A DNA stretch of 64,000 bases from Eleginops maclovinus (lineage: Eukaryota > Chordata > Actinopteri > Perciformes > Eleginopidae): contig NC_086368.1 of NCBI RefSeq assembly GCF_036324505.1, forward strand, positions 7,959,016 to 8,023,015, in the 5' to 3' direction. Both the position numbers and the translations under genes were made by a program. The stretch's first letter is position 1, and the number at the start of each line of letters is the position of its first letter. This document shows positions 25,221-37,800 of this stretch, piece by piece. A model generated the notes under the pieces. It was not told where the DNA came from. It saw only the letters and a program-made list of their open reading frames with translations, and made no database searches.

Positions 25221-25294
25221 TTGCAATTCCGGTAAGCATATTATTGTCACAGGACATGTACTTTGTGCAATGACAATAAAGTGAATTCTAATTT
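25221..25294 (+). repeat. Probable retroposon 3' tail
   Basis: The segment contains 'ctttgtgcaatgacaataaa' and then GTGAATTCTAA, the typical 3' end of fish L2-type LINEs or dependent SINEs, which finish in short repeats such as (ATTCTA)n. No coding part is recognisable upstream, so it is a short tail or solo fragment. Confidence 0.4.
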
Positions 25295-26200
25295 AATATA
25301 GAGACTACTATCTGCTGTGCAGGTTTTAATAGTGTGAAAACAGACTTTGTGCATGGCATGGTCCACTCAGACACCCTGACCTTCTCCAACAGAGGCGTTT
25401 GACTAAAACAAATGATGAACATCTGCTCTGGAGTCAGTGTAGGTGGCACAGAGACACATCCGGCATCCTTGATTAGCGGCACATTTTACTCCGGGGTACA
25501 AAACCCACCAAAACCTTCAGCTCCTGTCCTGATGCAGAGGGCAGTAAAACAAACTCACCTCAAGAGTACATATTCTGATTGGATGATTCCCTGGATAATG
25601 TGGATATATTGAGGGCCACACGAAGTAGGACAAGGCCAAAACCTTACCATAATTATCCACACTGTTTATCAAATATTATTTTTGTATTAAATGAATAAAC
25701 AAACCTTCAATTATGTAACAATACACATACAGTAGGTTGACCTCCATCATATTTCCTTTCTTACTCCTCATAATCCCAGGTGTGCATGTAATTTCTGTAT
25801 TTACTCATGCATTAGGCCATGCTCATTCAATCTTTATTTACTTCTCCAGAATGTGATTAGGGGGAGGACCCTCATTTGCTATCATGCTGACATTACATTA
25901 GGTAACAGACATAACAATACACTCAAAACAAAAAAGGACAATGATAGTGATCAAAAACAATTAATGAGAAATTAATAGCAATATTGCTTACAATTACTAA
26001 TTAAAACAATGTCATGCTAAATCATTAATATTTAGTAAATGGCCAATTTGAAAAGCATTGTTGACTTGACATATTTTTAAAACATACTATTGTTATCAGG
26101 GACTCAATATTGCATGTGTTGTAGATTATTTCATTGGCTTGAATCTCATTAAGTCATGAGAACTAAATCTAAAAGCAGTCTTTTAGAGTTCAAAGTTAAC
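25295..26200. other. Non-coding DNA, nothing recognised
   Basis: Two short antiparallel frames near 25288-25612 share the same DNA and have no domain. The rest is AT-rich single-copy sequence. Confidence 0.45.
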
Positions 26201-26220
26201 TTCCAGTCCTGAAAGTGTGT

Positions 26221-26457
26221 TTAATAAGCTGCTACCTTGAGTTTGTTATGGAGGACTTTGTAAATAAATACATTACTGTGTTGATGTTGTATCAAAGAAA
26301 GAGAGGGCATCTTTTCCATAGAGAAAACACGATGGGTCATGTAGGAATCACCAGTAATAAATCTAAGAGCAGAGTGATCTATAGCATCGAAGGGCTTAAG
26401 GGTGGTAACAGCAGCATGTCTATATATCACATCACCATAATCCAATACTGAAAACAA
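26221..26457 (-). pseudogene. L2/CR1-type LINE ORF2 fragment
   Basis: The minus-strand frame of 78 codons encodes 'VLDYGDVIYRHA', then 'HSALRFITGDSYMTHR', then 'NVFIYKVLHNKL'. These are the C-terminal blocks that follow the reverse transcriptase palm in fish L2-like LINEs (the 'LDYGD..Y' and 'HSALRF' signatures). The fragment represents less than a tenth of a full ORF2. There is no recognisable catalytic FADD box upstream (that is, at higher coordinates) and no 3' tail, so both ends are lost. It is dead; an intact protein would be the endonuclease/reverse transcriptase of the element. Confidence 0.75.
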
Positions 26458-26470
26458 GACGGTTGCAACA

Positions 26471-27019
26471 CTTGTTTTTCTACTAAATATGGGAAACCAG
26501 GTTATTTTTCAATAAACAAAGTCACACTTTGGCCGTAGCATTTCAACCAGATTATTATTATAATTTTTAACGCATTAATACATTATTTATAAGCGATCAT
26601 TTCCTTATCTCTTTTTAAAATGAGCATGAGGGTGATATCAAACCCCTCATATATTTCCATTAAAGCAATAGATACATTATTCAACCATTTTTTATTATAA
26701 TCTTTGATTATTATCTCTCAATTAATATATTAAGATAACAAATCTGCTCATTTTTCAATGGCACCAGATTCATCTCAATCCCGATTTACTATTCCCTGAA
26801 TTCACCATCAAAGCAATACATTCAAACATGTTTGCATAGCATTAGGAACTGAGCCTCAAAAAATTATGACATTTAAAAGACCCCTCCTCCTGTCTTTGTA
26901 GCCAGTTATATTCCTTTAAAGAAACCTCGCTTTACATTTTTCTACACCGAAATATAAGATACTGTTTGAGAAACTAGTATCCTGAGCTGATCAATCTTTG
27001 GATATTAAGCAGTCGTCAA
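26471..27019. other. Non-coding AT-rich DNA
   Basis: No open frame or repeat boundary recognised. Very AT-rich, with many ATTATTAT-type runs. Confidence 0.45.
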
Positions 27020-27265
27020 CGACATACAGTAGTACTTGATAGGCTAAGGACCGGGACATCTATAAGCGGTTGACCTATCACAACAGAGCAAACCAATCAG
27101 AGCAGACTGTTCTCTGGTTTCAGACAGAGGGTGAAAAGAGGTGCTGCTGCACAAGACAGTATGAGAAAATAAAGAGCTTTTTGAACATTAATGCATATAA
27201 ACATGTCACAGTAGAGGCACAGAATACAAATATAAAACCTGGACATTAACACATGGGCCCCTTTA
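27020..27265 (-). mobile_element. TTAA-type miniature element, copy C (partial)
   Basis: Reverse-orientation copy with the shared blocks 'gacatctataagcggttgac', 'accaatcagagcagactg', 'gagggtgaaaagaggtgctg', 'cacagtagaggcac' and the terminus GGGCCCCTTTAA, so the TTAA is at 27262-27265. The left third of the element is missing or decayed. Confidence 0.68.
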
Positions 27266-28074
27266 ATTCCTCCTGAGAAAATATAGAGACTTTATCATCA
27301 TCACATATCTGCTCACCATGTTATATTTTACTAAAGTGACCCTCAATATAACATTAATTAGTCACAGAGTAACACATTATTAGTCTTTCATCTCATGCAA
27401 CAAGTGAAATAATTCTTGATAATATATCAGATGGTTCTGCTCTTTCCAATGTCTCTGAAATTCAAATAATTCAGAAACAATCATAACTAGACAGTCTTTT
27501 ATGTTTCACCATATGTCATTATCAAATATATAAAGTTTATTTTTTATTTATTAATTGAGAGCTACATTTTTTAAGGCTTTTTTTTTACCAGTGAATTTAT
27601 GACACAGCAATTTTGACATTTACTGCATGTTAGTTTAAATCACAGCATCATCTGAGAACACTTGCAGCGCAGGAACAAAAAAACAGTGATGGTACTGTAG
27701 CCAGAAGCTTTTCCCCTTAAAACATATACCTCATTTTGCTTTAACTAGACAAAAGAATAAAGCAAATAGGGGCCTCGATGTACATTACTTCCAATAACAT
27801 ACCATGGCATACTTTATGGAAATGCTTAAAGGCCTATGGAGGCTCTATTGAATGTTAAACAACACATGTGAAGTGATTCCAGCCCTGTGTGCATAGAAGA
27901 ACTGTGCCCAAAAGAGGAACAATCCCAAATGTTATTTGCAAATGGACATTTTATTACAACAGATTACTAGATAACCATGGTCAACTGGATTTACCCTCTA
28001 TGTAGCAGCAATATCTGCTATAAATGTCTTGCCACTCCATTAGAAATGGTTAACTATGGTTAGCATGACTGCAA
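27266..28074. other. Non-coding DNA, nothing recognised
   Basis: AT-rich single-copy sequence between copies C and D; poly-T run at about 27577-27585. Confidence 0.4.
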
Positions 28075-28452
28075 CTGAAAAATCCCAATTCCCTCCAACA
28101 TTCCCCCTCTGTCTGAAACACCTTCATTTGACCCCCTTGGTTTACTTCAGTAACAAAGTGACATCACTATGTAACACTAACACTTCTATTGGCTAGCGCT
28201 CCACTATTGTATGTGATTTGCTGAAGTGTGGGACATCTCTAAGCAGATGCAAAAATCACTACAGAGCCGACCAGTGAACCAATCAGAGCTGGGCTCTGGT
28301 TTCAGACAGAGGGTGAAAAGAGGTGCTAAAGCACAGGCAGTATGAGAAAAATAAAGAGCTGTTTGAACATTAAAGCATGGAAACATGTCACAGTAGAGGC
28401 ACAACATGCAAATATGAAACTGACAATCAGCATAACATGTGCCCATTGAATA
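28075..28452 (-). mobile_element. TTAA-type miniature element, copy D
   Basis: Reverse-orientation copy. Shared blocks are 'taacaaagtgacatcacta', 'cttctattggctagcgctcc', 'gggacatctctaagcag', 'gaaccaatcagagctgggct', 'gagggtgaaaagaggtgct' and 'cacagtagaggcac'. The right terminus has decayed to 'gtgcccattgaa' and no intact TTAA remains. A 141-codon minus-strand frame (28204-28629) overlaps this element and is not taken as a gene. Confidence 0.68.
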
Positions 28453-29559
28453 AAAAAATTCCCTAACCCCATTTTTATTTCTTTTGTGATATTTCTGACC
28501 TAGAAGGGGAATGTTAAGCATATTGGTACAGTAGCACAGGGTGAAGGGATCACACAAAAACGTCAACAAAGCTAAAAATATACAATTGTGTAGATAAGAA
28601 TTTAGATCATCTCCAAGGGATTGCCTCAATCACTCTCGACACAGCGACGGGTGTCTGTGAGACAAAGGAAACAGTTTTTTCTGAAAAATGAAAAATCTAT
28701 TGGTGTTGATAGATAGTGTTTGTAATTGCTTGGTGCCGATCAATTAGGAAGACAGCAAGAAAGAAAGAAAATTTCAGAATCCTTTAGTGTTTGACTTTTC
28801 AACCCACCTACCCCAATCTTAAGCCTAATAGTGCAATATTATCTAACAATAAATAGTATTTTTGCTTAAGAAAAGCTTTATTTTCTAACATTACACAGTT
28901 TAATCCAAGAACCATCCCAAATCTCTTCCTTCTAAAAGACAATCACATTACCTGGTCCCCCAGCTCCTTCTACGTCTGCCGTGAAGCATTTGCTTTCTTG
29001 AGCAAGTTGGAATGCAAATATGAATCTATTATGCATCATCAGAAAACACCTGCTTCATAATTCATCTTTGGTAATGCATTGTGTGGCTTAGTTCAAGCCT
29101 ATATTCAAAAGAGCCCATAGACAGAGACTTTAAGCAGTAGATAATAAGGATTAGACATATGTAATTATAATTGTAATGCCACAGTGAGTGAGCATATTCA
29201 TGAATATCAAAATGCCTCAACAAAGGAGTTATTCTGTCGGAGCACTGGTACTGAGTAGCTATTGTGTGGTTCTTGTGACCTGTTTTAAGCTGCAGAAAAA
29301 GGAAGTTCACTCTTTTAACAATAACAAAAAATAGCAGGTGACGCTTAAAGCAGGAAATCTGGATCGGATCTAACTACAGTTGAGGGAGATAGAGAGCTAT
29401 TTAAAGAGGTTCTTCTAGTTTTTCTCTCCTCATGTGATGGCTGTTTTATATACTGTAACATATGTTCAGCTGATTGAGGGGAGTCATTCACAGCCTTGAG
29501 GCAAAGCAATTGGTTAAGGCCATTTAGACAAGTAGGTCAAACGCATATTAGCTAAAGTC
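28453..29559. other. Non-coding DNA, nothing recognised
   Basis: No gene seen. A short frame at 29062-29310 (minus) has no domain. Confidence 0.45.
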
Positions 29560-29860
29560 ATGCAGAGAACTGCTTAGTGCAAAAAAGTCAGCCAGACTTT
29601 ATTGGGGTAATTAGCGTTCTTAATGCTATTGACCGGCTCTCTAAACTATCTCTGTAGCGATTTAACATCAAACAATGTGATAAAATAGCAACAGGACAGC
29701 AGAGACGCAGCCAGGTCAATGAATTGCACCGAGGCTGAATAAGTGGGAGTGTAATTGCCACTTTGTCGGTAATTTTGCCAGCAGTGGGGACATCAATCCA
29801 CTATTCAAATGTAATTACACATCAAGCTGACAGACAACTTTTAGGTTATGGCAACTTGTG
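29560..29860. other. Candidate conserved non-coding element
   Basis: Non-repetitive, GC-balanced stretch with several homeodomain-type ATTA/TAAT cores: GGTAATTAGCG (29606-29616), GTGTAATTGCC (29749-29759), GGTAATTTTGCC (29768-29779) and TGTAATTACAC (29810-29820, a perfect palindrome). This resembles developmental enhancer sequence, but no alignment is available and the call is an inference. Confidence 0.25.
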
Positions 29861-32288
29861 ATGCCTCCATGATCCCAGAAAACATGCTACTCTATTGGTT
29901 TACTGTGGGCAGGGAAAATGTACCATAATCCCATGGGGGCCCCCTTTAGGTCCACAGGGTCACTGTGTAGCAGCCATGGGAATTCCCGTGAAAATGTGTT
30001 GCTTTCACAATGATTCTTTTTAGGTTTATAGGGGCAGGCTAGCCCCCCATGTCAAAAGCACAGCACAGCACAGTTAATAATTATGTATTTCTAGTATGGC
30101 TCTTATTGCTGCCATAACACTTTAATTTCACATTAAAATCCATTTTGATCCAAGCTAATCAGAATATAAAACACTCTTATAATCCTGAGGGGAATTACTT
30201 TTCGTGACAGTTATAACATTTTAGAATCAGTTAAATAGAACAAAATTAAATTAAAATAATTAATATGAACATAAGAAGTAAAATGTGTGCGATTAAAGGT
30301 AAAATACAATATATAATTATAAGGAATGTGTTCTAAGTACATACAATATTAAAATACAATTTTATTTCATTTAACATATTAAGGTATGACATTTAAATAC
30401 TGGACTGGCCCGTTGTTCTCCATTCTAGGTTAGGGATTGAAACAGCAATGATACAGCTTGAAAAAGAATGTGTTGATTAAGAATCGAGACGACATTATAT
30501 TGATCCATCTTTAGGAAAACTATTTTCTGCAGTACTTGTCAGGATGAATATGCGTGAGAATGGCTGTGCTTTAGAATGGATGCTGGCATACGATGAGACT
30601 TACTGTATATGTTCTTGCATTGTTCATCTTATATTCTCCTTGGCTATGTTTTCCATAAACCTTCAGTATTGTAAGACGTCAGTTTCAGTTTCAAACAGCC
30701 ACTTTTAGTTTTCCAGTTAAAACCCACTAGGTCAAGGATATTCAAACTTATTTTTCTATAAGGTCTACATGTGAATGCTGCATAAAGCGGACTCTTTAAT
30801 AATTTAATTATTTGAATAAATGCTGTTGTGGTGTTGAAGAGAACATTTATGACCCTAGAGAGGCTAAATATTGTATATGTCGATTTAAATTTTTCAACAT
30901 GTAATATTAGAGCTTTACTTCTTGTCACATAGTGGCACATCACTTTTGGTTCACACACAACACATAGGGGAAATTGTCTGCTAATAAATTGCTTCACTGA
31001 GCACTTCAGTAGCTGAGCTCAGAGTAGAGTTTCGGAAATCGTTAGCTCGTTTTTGAAATGTTTTGACCAGAGGAAAGGCAGACGCGGTTGAAGCACTGGG
31101 TGCATGAGGGCATTTCTTTCTCTGCATGGAGTCATTGAGTGAGTAGTTTTGAGAGGGAAAAAGTTGCTGACTGATGAAGTTACACTAGTGGTGAAGTTTC
31201 CCCATTTCCCCGTTTCCACTGGTTACATTTTGACATGTTTTTACCTCAACTGCACCTTCTTAACAAATGTTCATAGCTCGTTTTCCCCTATAGTGACCTA
31301 GATAGAGCAGTTGTTTCATTTGAAAATCGGCAACAGGTGGCGAAAGGAGCAGCAATTGTCACAGAAAATGAAGTTATCCAACGTGAAGTTCGAACCAGTA
31401 TTCAGATTCTCAGCCCACCCAAGATCCTCTCATTTCTGCATACTGTACCTCAACTCTATAGCTGCTCCATCTGCTGCAGCCCATGCATTTAAATAGGATA
31501 TTTAACTGAGCTGCAGCAGCATTTTGGTATATACGGTGGTCACTTGTACATTTCCTGAAAGTTAAGCTCACACTTTTAACCTCTAGATATCACATTTTAA
31601 TATATGTATGCCTCATTTCAAGTACATATAATGTGTCAGTGTAATCTGTATGAAATACTTCTGTATCAGCAGTTTATAAGTCATGCAATGCATAGTTAAC
31701 ATCATATAAATAGGCACTGTGCTTAATTCTGTGAAATTCAAGTCGATGTGTATATTTACCGTGCATTGTTTCTAGTCAATATAATTACTGGGACAGTAAA
31801 AAAGTCCTTGGTTTAGCACTAATCCACCAAATTATGCAGAACAAAATACATTTATTTTTAGTAATAAATTACCTCATATTTGTCGCTTTGCAGAGTAACT
31901 GCCTCAGGGTTTAAGGTCATGCTTTGTAGGCGAATGGCAGGAAAAGCCTGGATAAAGTTTGACAGCTGTAAAAAAAAAATATATATCTATATACCTCAGA
32001 GGCACTGTGCAGTCATGAGTGAGCAGAGGAAATTACTTTCCACTAATACCCAGCTTGGACAAAGCGGACAGGGCAAAGTTTGATTTGGGTACACATCTGG
32101 GATCTTAGGTTAGGAGGATTTGTAGTTGTGGATACATATACTGTACAATTTACATTTACTACAAGCCAGATGGTTCTTATTAACTCATCTTAAATAAATA
32201 ACCTGTCCGGGAGGATGTAATGTTTATGGTTTGACTGTTTTCAGGCTGGCCCTGATTTTCGACCAACAATTTTTCATTGAAGCAACAT
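29861..32288. other. Non-coding DNA, no gene seen
   Basis: The longest frame is 117 codons at 30644-30997 (minus) with no domain. Poly-A/AT run at about 31970-31990. No repeat could be delimited. Confidence 0.45.
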
Positions 32289-32559
32289 TTAAAGAGATGC
32301 TTTTTATGCAAATGTTTAGAGTCATATTTGTATTTTGTGTTTCTACTGTGACATGTTTACATGCTTTAATGTTAAAAAAAGGTCTTTCTTTTTCTCACAT
32401 AAACTGGCCCTTAGCCTATCACATACAATGTGTTATAGCACTAGCCAATAAAATGCAAGCGTTACATAGGAATGTAAACAAAGGAGTCCAGAGGAGGCGT
32501 TTTCCTGTGTTTACCTCACAGGAAAGAGGAAATCCAAAAGCCTAATAGTGCCACTTTAA
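32289..32559 (+). mobile_element. TTAA-type miniature element, copy E
   Basis: Flanked by TTAA on both sides (32289-32292 and 32556-32559). Contains the forward blocks 'catatttgtattttgtgt', TTTCTACTGTGACATG, 'cttagcctatcacatac', 'ctagccaataaaatgcaag', 'aaaggagtccagaggaggcg' and a degraded right end. About 130 bp shorter than full copies; the CCAAT-box segment in the middle is deleted. It lies directly against a LINE fragment that begins at its right edge, so it may have inserted into that LINE. Confidence 0.7.
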
Positions 32560-32790
32560 ACATTTGATGAACATCTCCAAAGTGAGGCCATTTCTCTCTC
32601 TGAGAATCACAGAGAGACTGATGAATGCTTTTATTACCAGCAGGCTCGACTATCCTAATGCTCTCTCAGTTTCTGTTCCACTAAGGAACCCAATCAATCA
32701 GCTTCTATTAATTAAGGATTCTGCAGCATTAGTGCTGACTAAGAACAAAAGGAAAGAACACATTACGCCTAGTTAAATCTTTGTTACCTG
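32560..32790 (+). pseudogene. LINE (L2/Rex-like) reverse transcriptase C-terminal fragment
   Basis: The frame gives 'HLMNISKVRPFLSL', 'MNAFITSRLDYPNA', 'NQLLLIKDSAALVLTK' and 'KEHITP'. These match in order the conserved block after the reverse transcriptase thumb in fish LINEs ('ISKVRPFLS', 'SRLDYCNAL', 'QNSAARVLT', 'HITP'). The usual Cys of RLDYCNAL is Pro here. A stop at 32774-32776 ends the frame and no LINE homology is clear further on. The fragment is 5' truncated at the miniature element E. Dead copy. Confidence 0.72.
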
Positions 32791-33154
32791 GTATGTTCGT
32801 ATTGATGTTAAAGCATACCCGTGCATCTGAGTACCTCTTCGAAAGGTTTTTGATTTATGGACCAAAAGGAGCCCCTGTTAAGACTTTTATTATTTTATCA
32901 TTATTTCTAGCTCTGAATCATTTATTTAAGGGTTTTGTGCCTCTTCGTTTTATTTTGAAAAGTCGGTGTGGCTTCCGGTGTTATTGATGACGGCAGTTGT
33001 AACCAGGTTTTGCCAGAAGCACGTGGCCAATTGGTAAGCTGCAAGTAGCTGGGAAATAGCCTGCTAATGATGTGTAGCCTGTAAATATAATGTGTTGATG
33101 TTTGCTGCACTGTTAGGCAGTCTTGAGAGAGTGATATGAGAATGAGAGTGTTAT
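32791..33154. other. Non-coding, nothing recognised
   Basis: A 68-codon frame at 32781-32987 has no domain; it may be a mutated continuation of the LINE but I cannot show it. Confidence 0.4.
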
Positions 33155-33311
33155 TTAGCGCTCGCGGTTAGCATTCGGTTAGCGCCGCTAGCTTGTGTTA
33201 GGATTGCCGCTAGCTCCCGTTAGCATGCTAGACTGACTCTATTAGCATTCCAGGCTAGCGCTGAGCTAGGTCTTGCTAGCATTTAGCTATTAATGTTAGC
33301 TGCTAATGTTG
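33155..33311. repeat. TTAGC/GCTAGC-rich degenerate tract
   Basis: In about 157 bp there are roughly a dozen copies of TTAGC, GCTAGC or GCTAG with irregular spacing, such as GCCGCTAGC twice and GTTAGCATGCTAG. It looks like a degenerate short tandem or self-complementary minisatellite. No longer unit is exact. Confidence 0.65.
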
Positions 33312-34267
33312 GCCAAGAGACTGTGTTTAAGCTTTTGGGTCCGTTGTGTTTACTGCAATGTATTACCTTAATTCACAAGAAGACATTTGGTTGATTATAT
33401 ATTAAAGAGTCAATGTTTTGTTTATTGTAAAAAGTGAAATAACTATAAGTTACAATTTCATTAATATTATTATATGTAACCTGTTGTATTGGGTTTAATC
33501 ATTTCAGGTTTATGACCTCATTTTATTCTTTTACATTTACCTTTTACTACTTTTAATATCCTAATGTTTGTTTATCACGTACAGCATTTTTAATTGCATT
33601 TTAATTTTTCCAAAGGTAATATATGAATATAGTTTGATTGATTGAATGATGAATTATATCTTGGAGCACAGGATATACAGAGCTTGCATCAGAGACCAGT
33701 TACTGTAAATATCTCTCCGTAGCACACAAGTTGACTACTCACCAAAAGCAGACTCATCAGCCCGCAGGAAATATCAGGGAGAATATGTCAGAGGTAAGAG
33801 TGTGTAGCACATGTGTAAACCATAAAACACAGGGACAAAGAAAATGAATTTGCCGGAGCAACAAGAGAAGCCAGGCAAAGGCTAACAACAAACAACCGGT
33901 GCCATTTTCCAAATATTCAATATGGAGCCATCTCATCTCCGTCTCTTCCTCTGGCCTCTGCAGGTCCTTGGTAGTGCAGGCCACTGCTGGATTACTTGGT
34001 CCTGGCAAAAAAAAAGGTGAGTGATGATTAAAGAACACCATCTCATGGATTTGGACAAAATGTCATCCGCCATAGAAGAGTCTGGCGATAATACACCAGA
34101 GCAGCAAAGAAATCCTGGATAAACAGAGCTAGCAGAGCATCACGGAAAGTGTACGGTGGAGGAAAGCGGGGCAGCTTTAAAGTCAAACACAGGCACCAAG
34201 AGGCTAAGAAATTTGGTAAGGATTTTTCAAAACATGCTGACAGATATTGGTAAAACATTCAGGAACA

Positions 34268-34273
<6 letters not shown>
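33312..34273. other. Non-coding DNA, nothing recognised
   Basis: Minus-strand frames at 33757-34041 (94 codons) and 34043-34258 (71 codons) have no recognisable domain. Confidence 0.45.

Positions 34274-34316
<43 letters not shown>
34274..34316. repeat. (GT)n microsatellite
   Basis: About 21 uninterrupted GT units, seen directly. Confidence 0.97.
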
Positions 34317-34321
<5 letters not shown>

Positions 34322-34392
34322 AGATAGAGTTTCAGAACCAGTGAATAATGCGAGATAATGTATTTGAGGAGGAATTCTTTACCATCTTCTTA

Positions 34393-34800
34393 TTAAAGGG
34401 GCCCTACAGTATAATGCTAATTGTCAGGTTCATATTTGTATTTTGTGCCTCTACTGTGATATTTTATTACATTTTCTCATACTGGCTGTGCCGCAGCACC
34501 TTTTTTCACCCTCTGTCATAAACCAGAACCCAGTCTGCTCTTATTTGTTAGTTGGCTGTCTCTGTTGAGATTGGTCAATCGCTTAGAGATGTCCCTCCCC
34601 TTAGCCAATCACGTACAATGTGTTGGAACGCAATAGAAGCCTGACTGTAACATTGTGTTGTCACTGTCATGGACGAAAACTAATAAGTCCAATCAAGGCA
34701 TTTCAGGCAGGGGCCAAGTGTGTCGGAAAGAAACTGGGTTTTAGCCTTTGCTTGCATTTACATGCGCACAAACTTATGTAACACATAGGGCCCCTTTTAA
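34393..34800 (+). mobile_element. TTAA-type miniature element, best copy F
   Basis: The most complete copy: TTAA (34393-34396) is followed by AGGGGCCCTA, and the right end is TAGGGCCCCTT followed by TTAA (34797-34800). The terminal repeats are therefore about 10-11 bp, and TTAA is duplicated. Length between the TTAAs is 400 bp and there is no coding capacity. A TTAA target is characteristic of piggyBac-type transposases, so a non-autonomous piggyBac derivative is a possible origin, but the ends do not begin with the usual CCC of piggyBac and the assignment is tentative. Confidence 0.78.
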
Positions 34801-37800
34801 GTTCTATTTGTTTTTTTTCAACAGAACATGTTATTTCTTACTTTTATCAATATTACACCTTTTTGGAGGATTGAGCAGCCTTGGCAAAAGTATTCCTCAC
34901 TGAGTTATTGCTTGTTCAACCTATGATACCTATGAATTGTTATCTTGCTCATGTAAGGACATCTATCCTTGCACATTGTTTTACCTATGCGTTACAGGTC
35001 TCTCTGTTCAGGCTCCAACACCGGGCTCAAAGGAGCAGTCAGCAGTCTCACTCATTTAATTACGTCCATGTGATGTACTGGCTGAGAGATACACCTCGCC
35101 TGGCTTCCCTAATCTGATGGCAAATAAGGGTGACATCCATCTCACCATGTCAGAAATAGTAATGGCCACAATTTCTCTTCTCTCTTTGGTCTACATTGAT
35201 GCAAGACAGCCATTCAGCCTCCACTCCCCTCTCATCCTTCCTTTACTCTTATCATTCATCACAGTAAGTCTCAACAGATGAGATCGTTTAACAGTGGGCG
35301 TGAATGGTGATGTGCACTCTCTCCTTCTGTTAAGGAAGAGACTCTGAGACTTGGAGTCCAGCGCTTGGCTTCAAAGGAATTTGTCACAGGGACGGACATT
35401 TTAATTGGACCATTAACTTTTGGAAGGACTCTTCCCGATATCTTGATGAGTCGTTTTTTCTCACCTATCCTAAACTCAAACTCAGTCCTTTACACACACC
35501 TCTAACAACTTTATACGCACCATTTACACATAAAACTATCGGAGACTTTCTTCTCCAAGGTGCATTACACTCTAGCCCTGTTTCAGTCACTGTGGCTCAA
35601 TAAAAGAGATAGGAAAGGTTTTGAAGTTGTGAAAAGTAGACAATGTTCCGTCGTGCAATAATGGTTCGTATCCCACTGTATGTTTTAAAGATATTCAATG
35701 ATGTAGTGAAACAGTTTCGCCAAGAACTTATCTGCAATGTAGAAACGTGATTTCTTTTGCACCTCTGGACAATAAAAAACAAGATCTATTAAATAGTGTG
35801 CAATTACAAAACAGGTTTTATTTTACTATAGGTACCAAACATACTAAAGGTAAAAAGCAACTGAGTAGATTCATGTAGATGTTGTTGCCATAATTTATTC
35901 AAAATATGCCACAATAGAAACTATTGATTCTGATTGGACAATTTGGACTTCCCAGAGGTTGTTAATTCTCTCTTTCACACCACTGCTAATGAGAGCTGAC
36001 CGTTGCTAAGCATGATCAAGGGACGTGTGCAGTCAATCCACAGAGAGAAGTGCGGTATATTTAACTTCAGGTAACAAACACTAGTTTTCTTCATCATAAA
36101 AACACCATGAAATACTTCTTTAAATATTCACTTTTATATTTCTAGAGAGCATGTTTCTATTCATGATGGCTAAACTACCCCGTAAAAAAAGAGAGCAAGA
36201 AAAGAGGTTAAAAGACATAGCGCTGGACGTTAGAGAAAACAACACAGAGGAAGACAGACTAAATATACAGTGATAGAGACAACAGAAATCGGCAGAAGAA
36301 GACAGACAGGAAGTAAACACTTATTGGAACACGGTATGGGCAAGGGCAGTGTTTAAAGATTTGTTCATGAAAATGTCGACAGAGTTTGACAGTTACAGCC
36401 GGTTGTAGGCGATAGGATGGACAACTTTTTCTTAGTGGAAGAAATACAATCACTTTTAAGCAGGATAACGCGTAGTAACGCCTCCCATTATCATGAGGGC
36501 CATGGTGATGCAAGATCCGTCCGCTTTGGGTCAGGTTCCTGATCACCATGTCGGTGTTATTTTCCATTAATGACCGCCTGGCTGCACATATCCCTCATAT
36601 ACCATAACCATTGTACTATACTGTGTTCTTTGTAACATTTTCATGGCTAAGAGTTTTAATATAATAACCACAAAAACATTTTTGAAAAACTCTTGCACTT
36701 TGAATGATTACCATAATTGTGAACATGCTGAATCACGTCTACATCTCATATTACACAAAAGAGTGTTGATTGCAAACCAACCCGAGCAGATTCAAGAGAG
36801 AAACACAACTTTTACTATACTTTAAAACACTACCACACAGCAAGCAATGAGAACAAGGAAGGGGAGTAGGTGTAGTAGAGAGACTGCCAATTCTCAAACC
36901 CTATCGAAAATTACTCTCGCCAGACGGATGAGGTGAGAATGAAAATAGAAGCATACAATAGAGGAAAGACTTGCTATTCTTCTTTCTGCCTGTGATCAGT
37001 AATCACTGAGGCAGACAGGAGAGAGTAATCTCAGAGAGGGTTCAACAATTCTGCCCATCCTGAGATTACATTATTTGCCCAAATTGCAAGTGAAGCCTCT
37101 CAATCCACCACCCAATGAATCAACAGTGTAGGAAGGGAGGGGAGCGCAGCATGCCGTGTCATCTAAGACAAGACGTGTGTGAGGCATCCCATTAAGGAAA
37201 GAAAAACAGCTGGGAATAGTCTGTGTGGGCCATAATGGCAAAGCGGTGCAGTGGCAGGAGTAAATTACTTCTGAGACCCCTATTGAAAAGTTTCTGTGGA
37301 GAAAGTCTCGTCCCCAGGAAATAAAGAATTAATGATGCAAAGGTCGGCCAAATCATCTATTAACAGTAGTGATTATTCTGGTGATGTGATTCTGTTGTTT
37401 TCAATTTGAAAATATGTATGCACAAATACAGAAATAAGATATGTTGCAGTTGTACTAAAAGAAAAGTGTCTTCAAAACATGGCTGTACTGTGGATCCTAC
37501 CTATCATGAAACAAGAGTAGAAGTGGATTTTTTTAGCGCTATTTAGCAAAGTTAAGCTCAACAACCATTAGCCATCGTTTGTCATTTGTTGTAATCTCAG
37601 CTCCACTCTCATAGGTTTGTGAACGTAATGCTATCATGTTAGCATGCTTATGTTAACACTGAGGATTTTTATCAACTTGAAGTCCGAACACTCGAATAAC
37701 CCTTATTTAAAAAAGGTTGTGTAATGGCTAAAAGCCGAATTTGAGTTATTTTGTGTCTCCATTCATTTTACTGAGCCAAGATGTGCTGGGACGGTGGCTT

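Noticed and set aside
28204..28629. 141-codon minus-strand frame, the longest without a domain in this part
   Set aside because: More than half of it lies inside miniature element D, and the rest has no domain, start context or codon bias that I can support.
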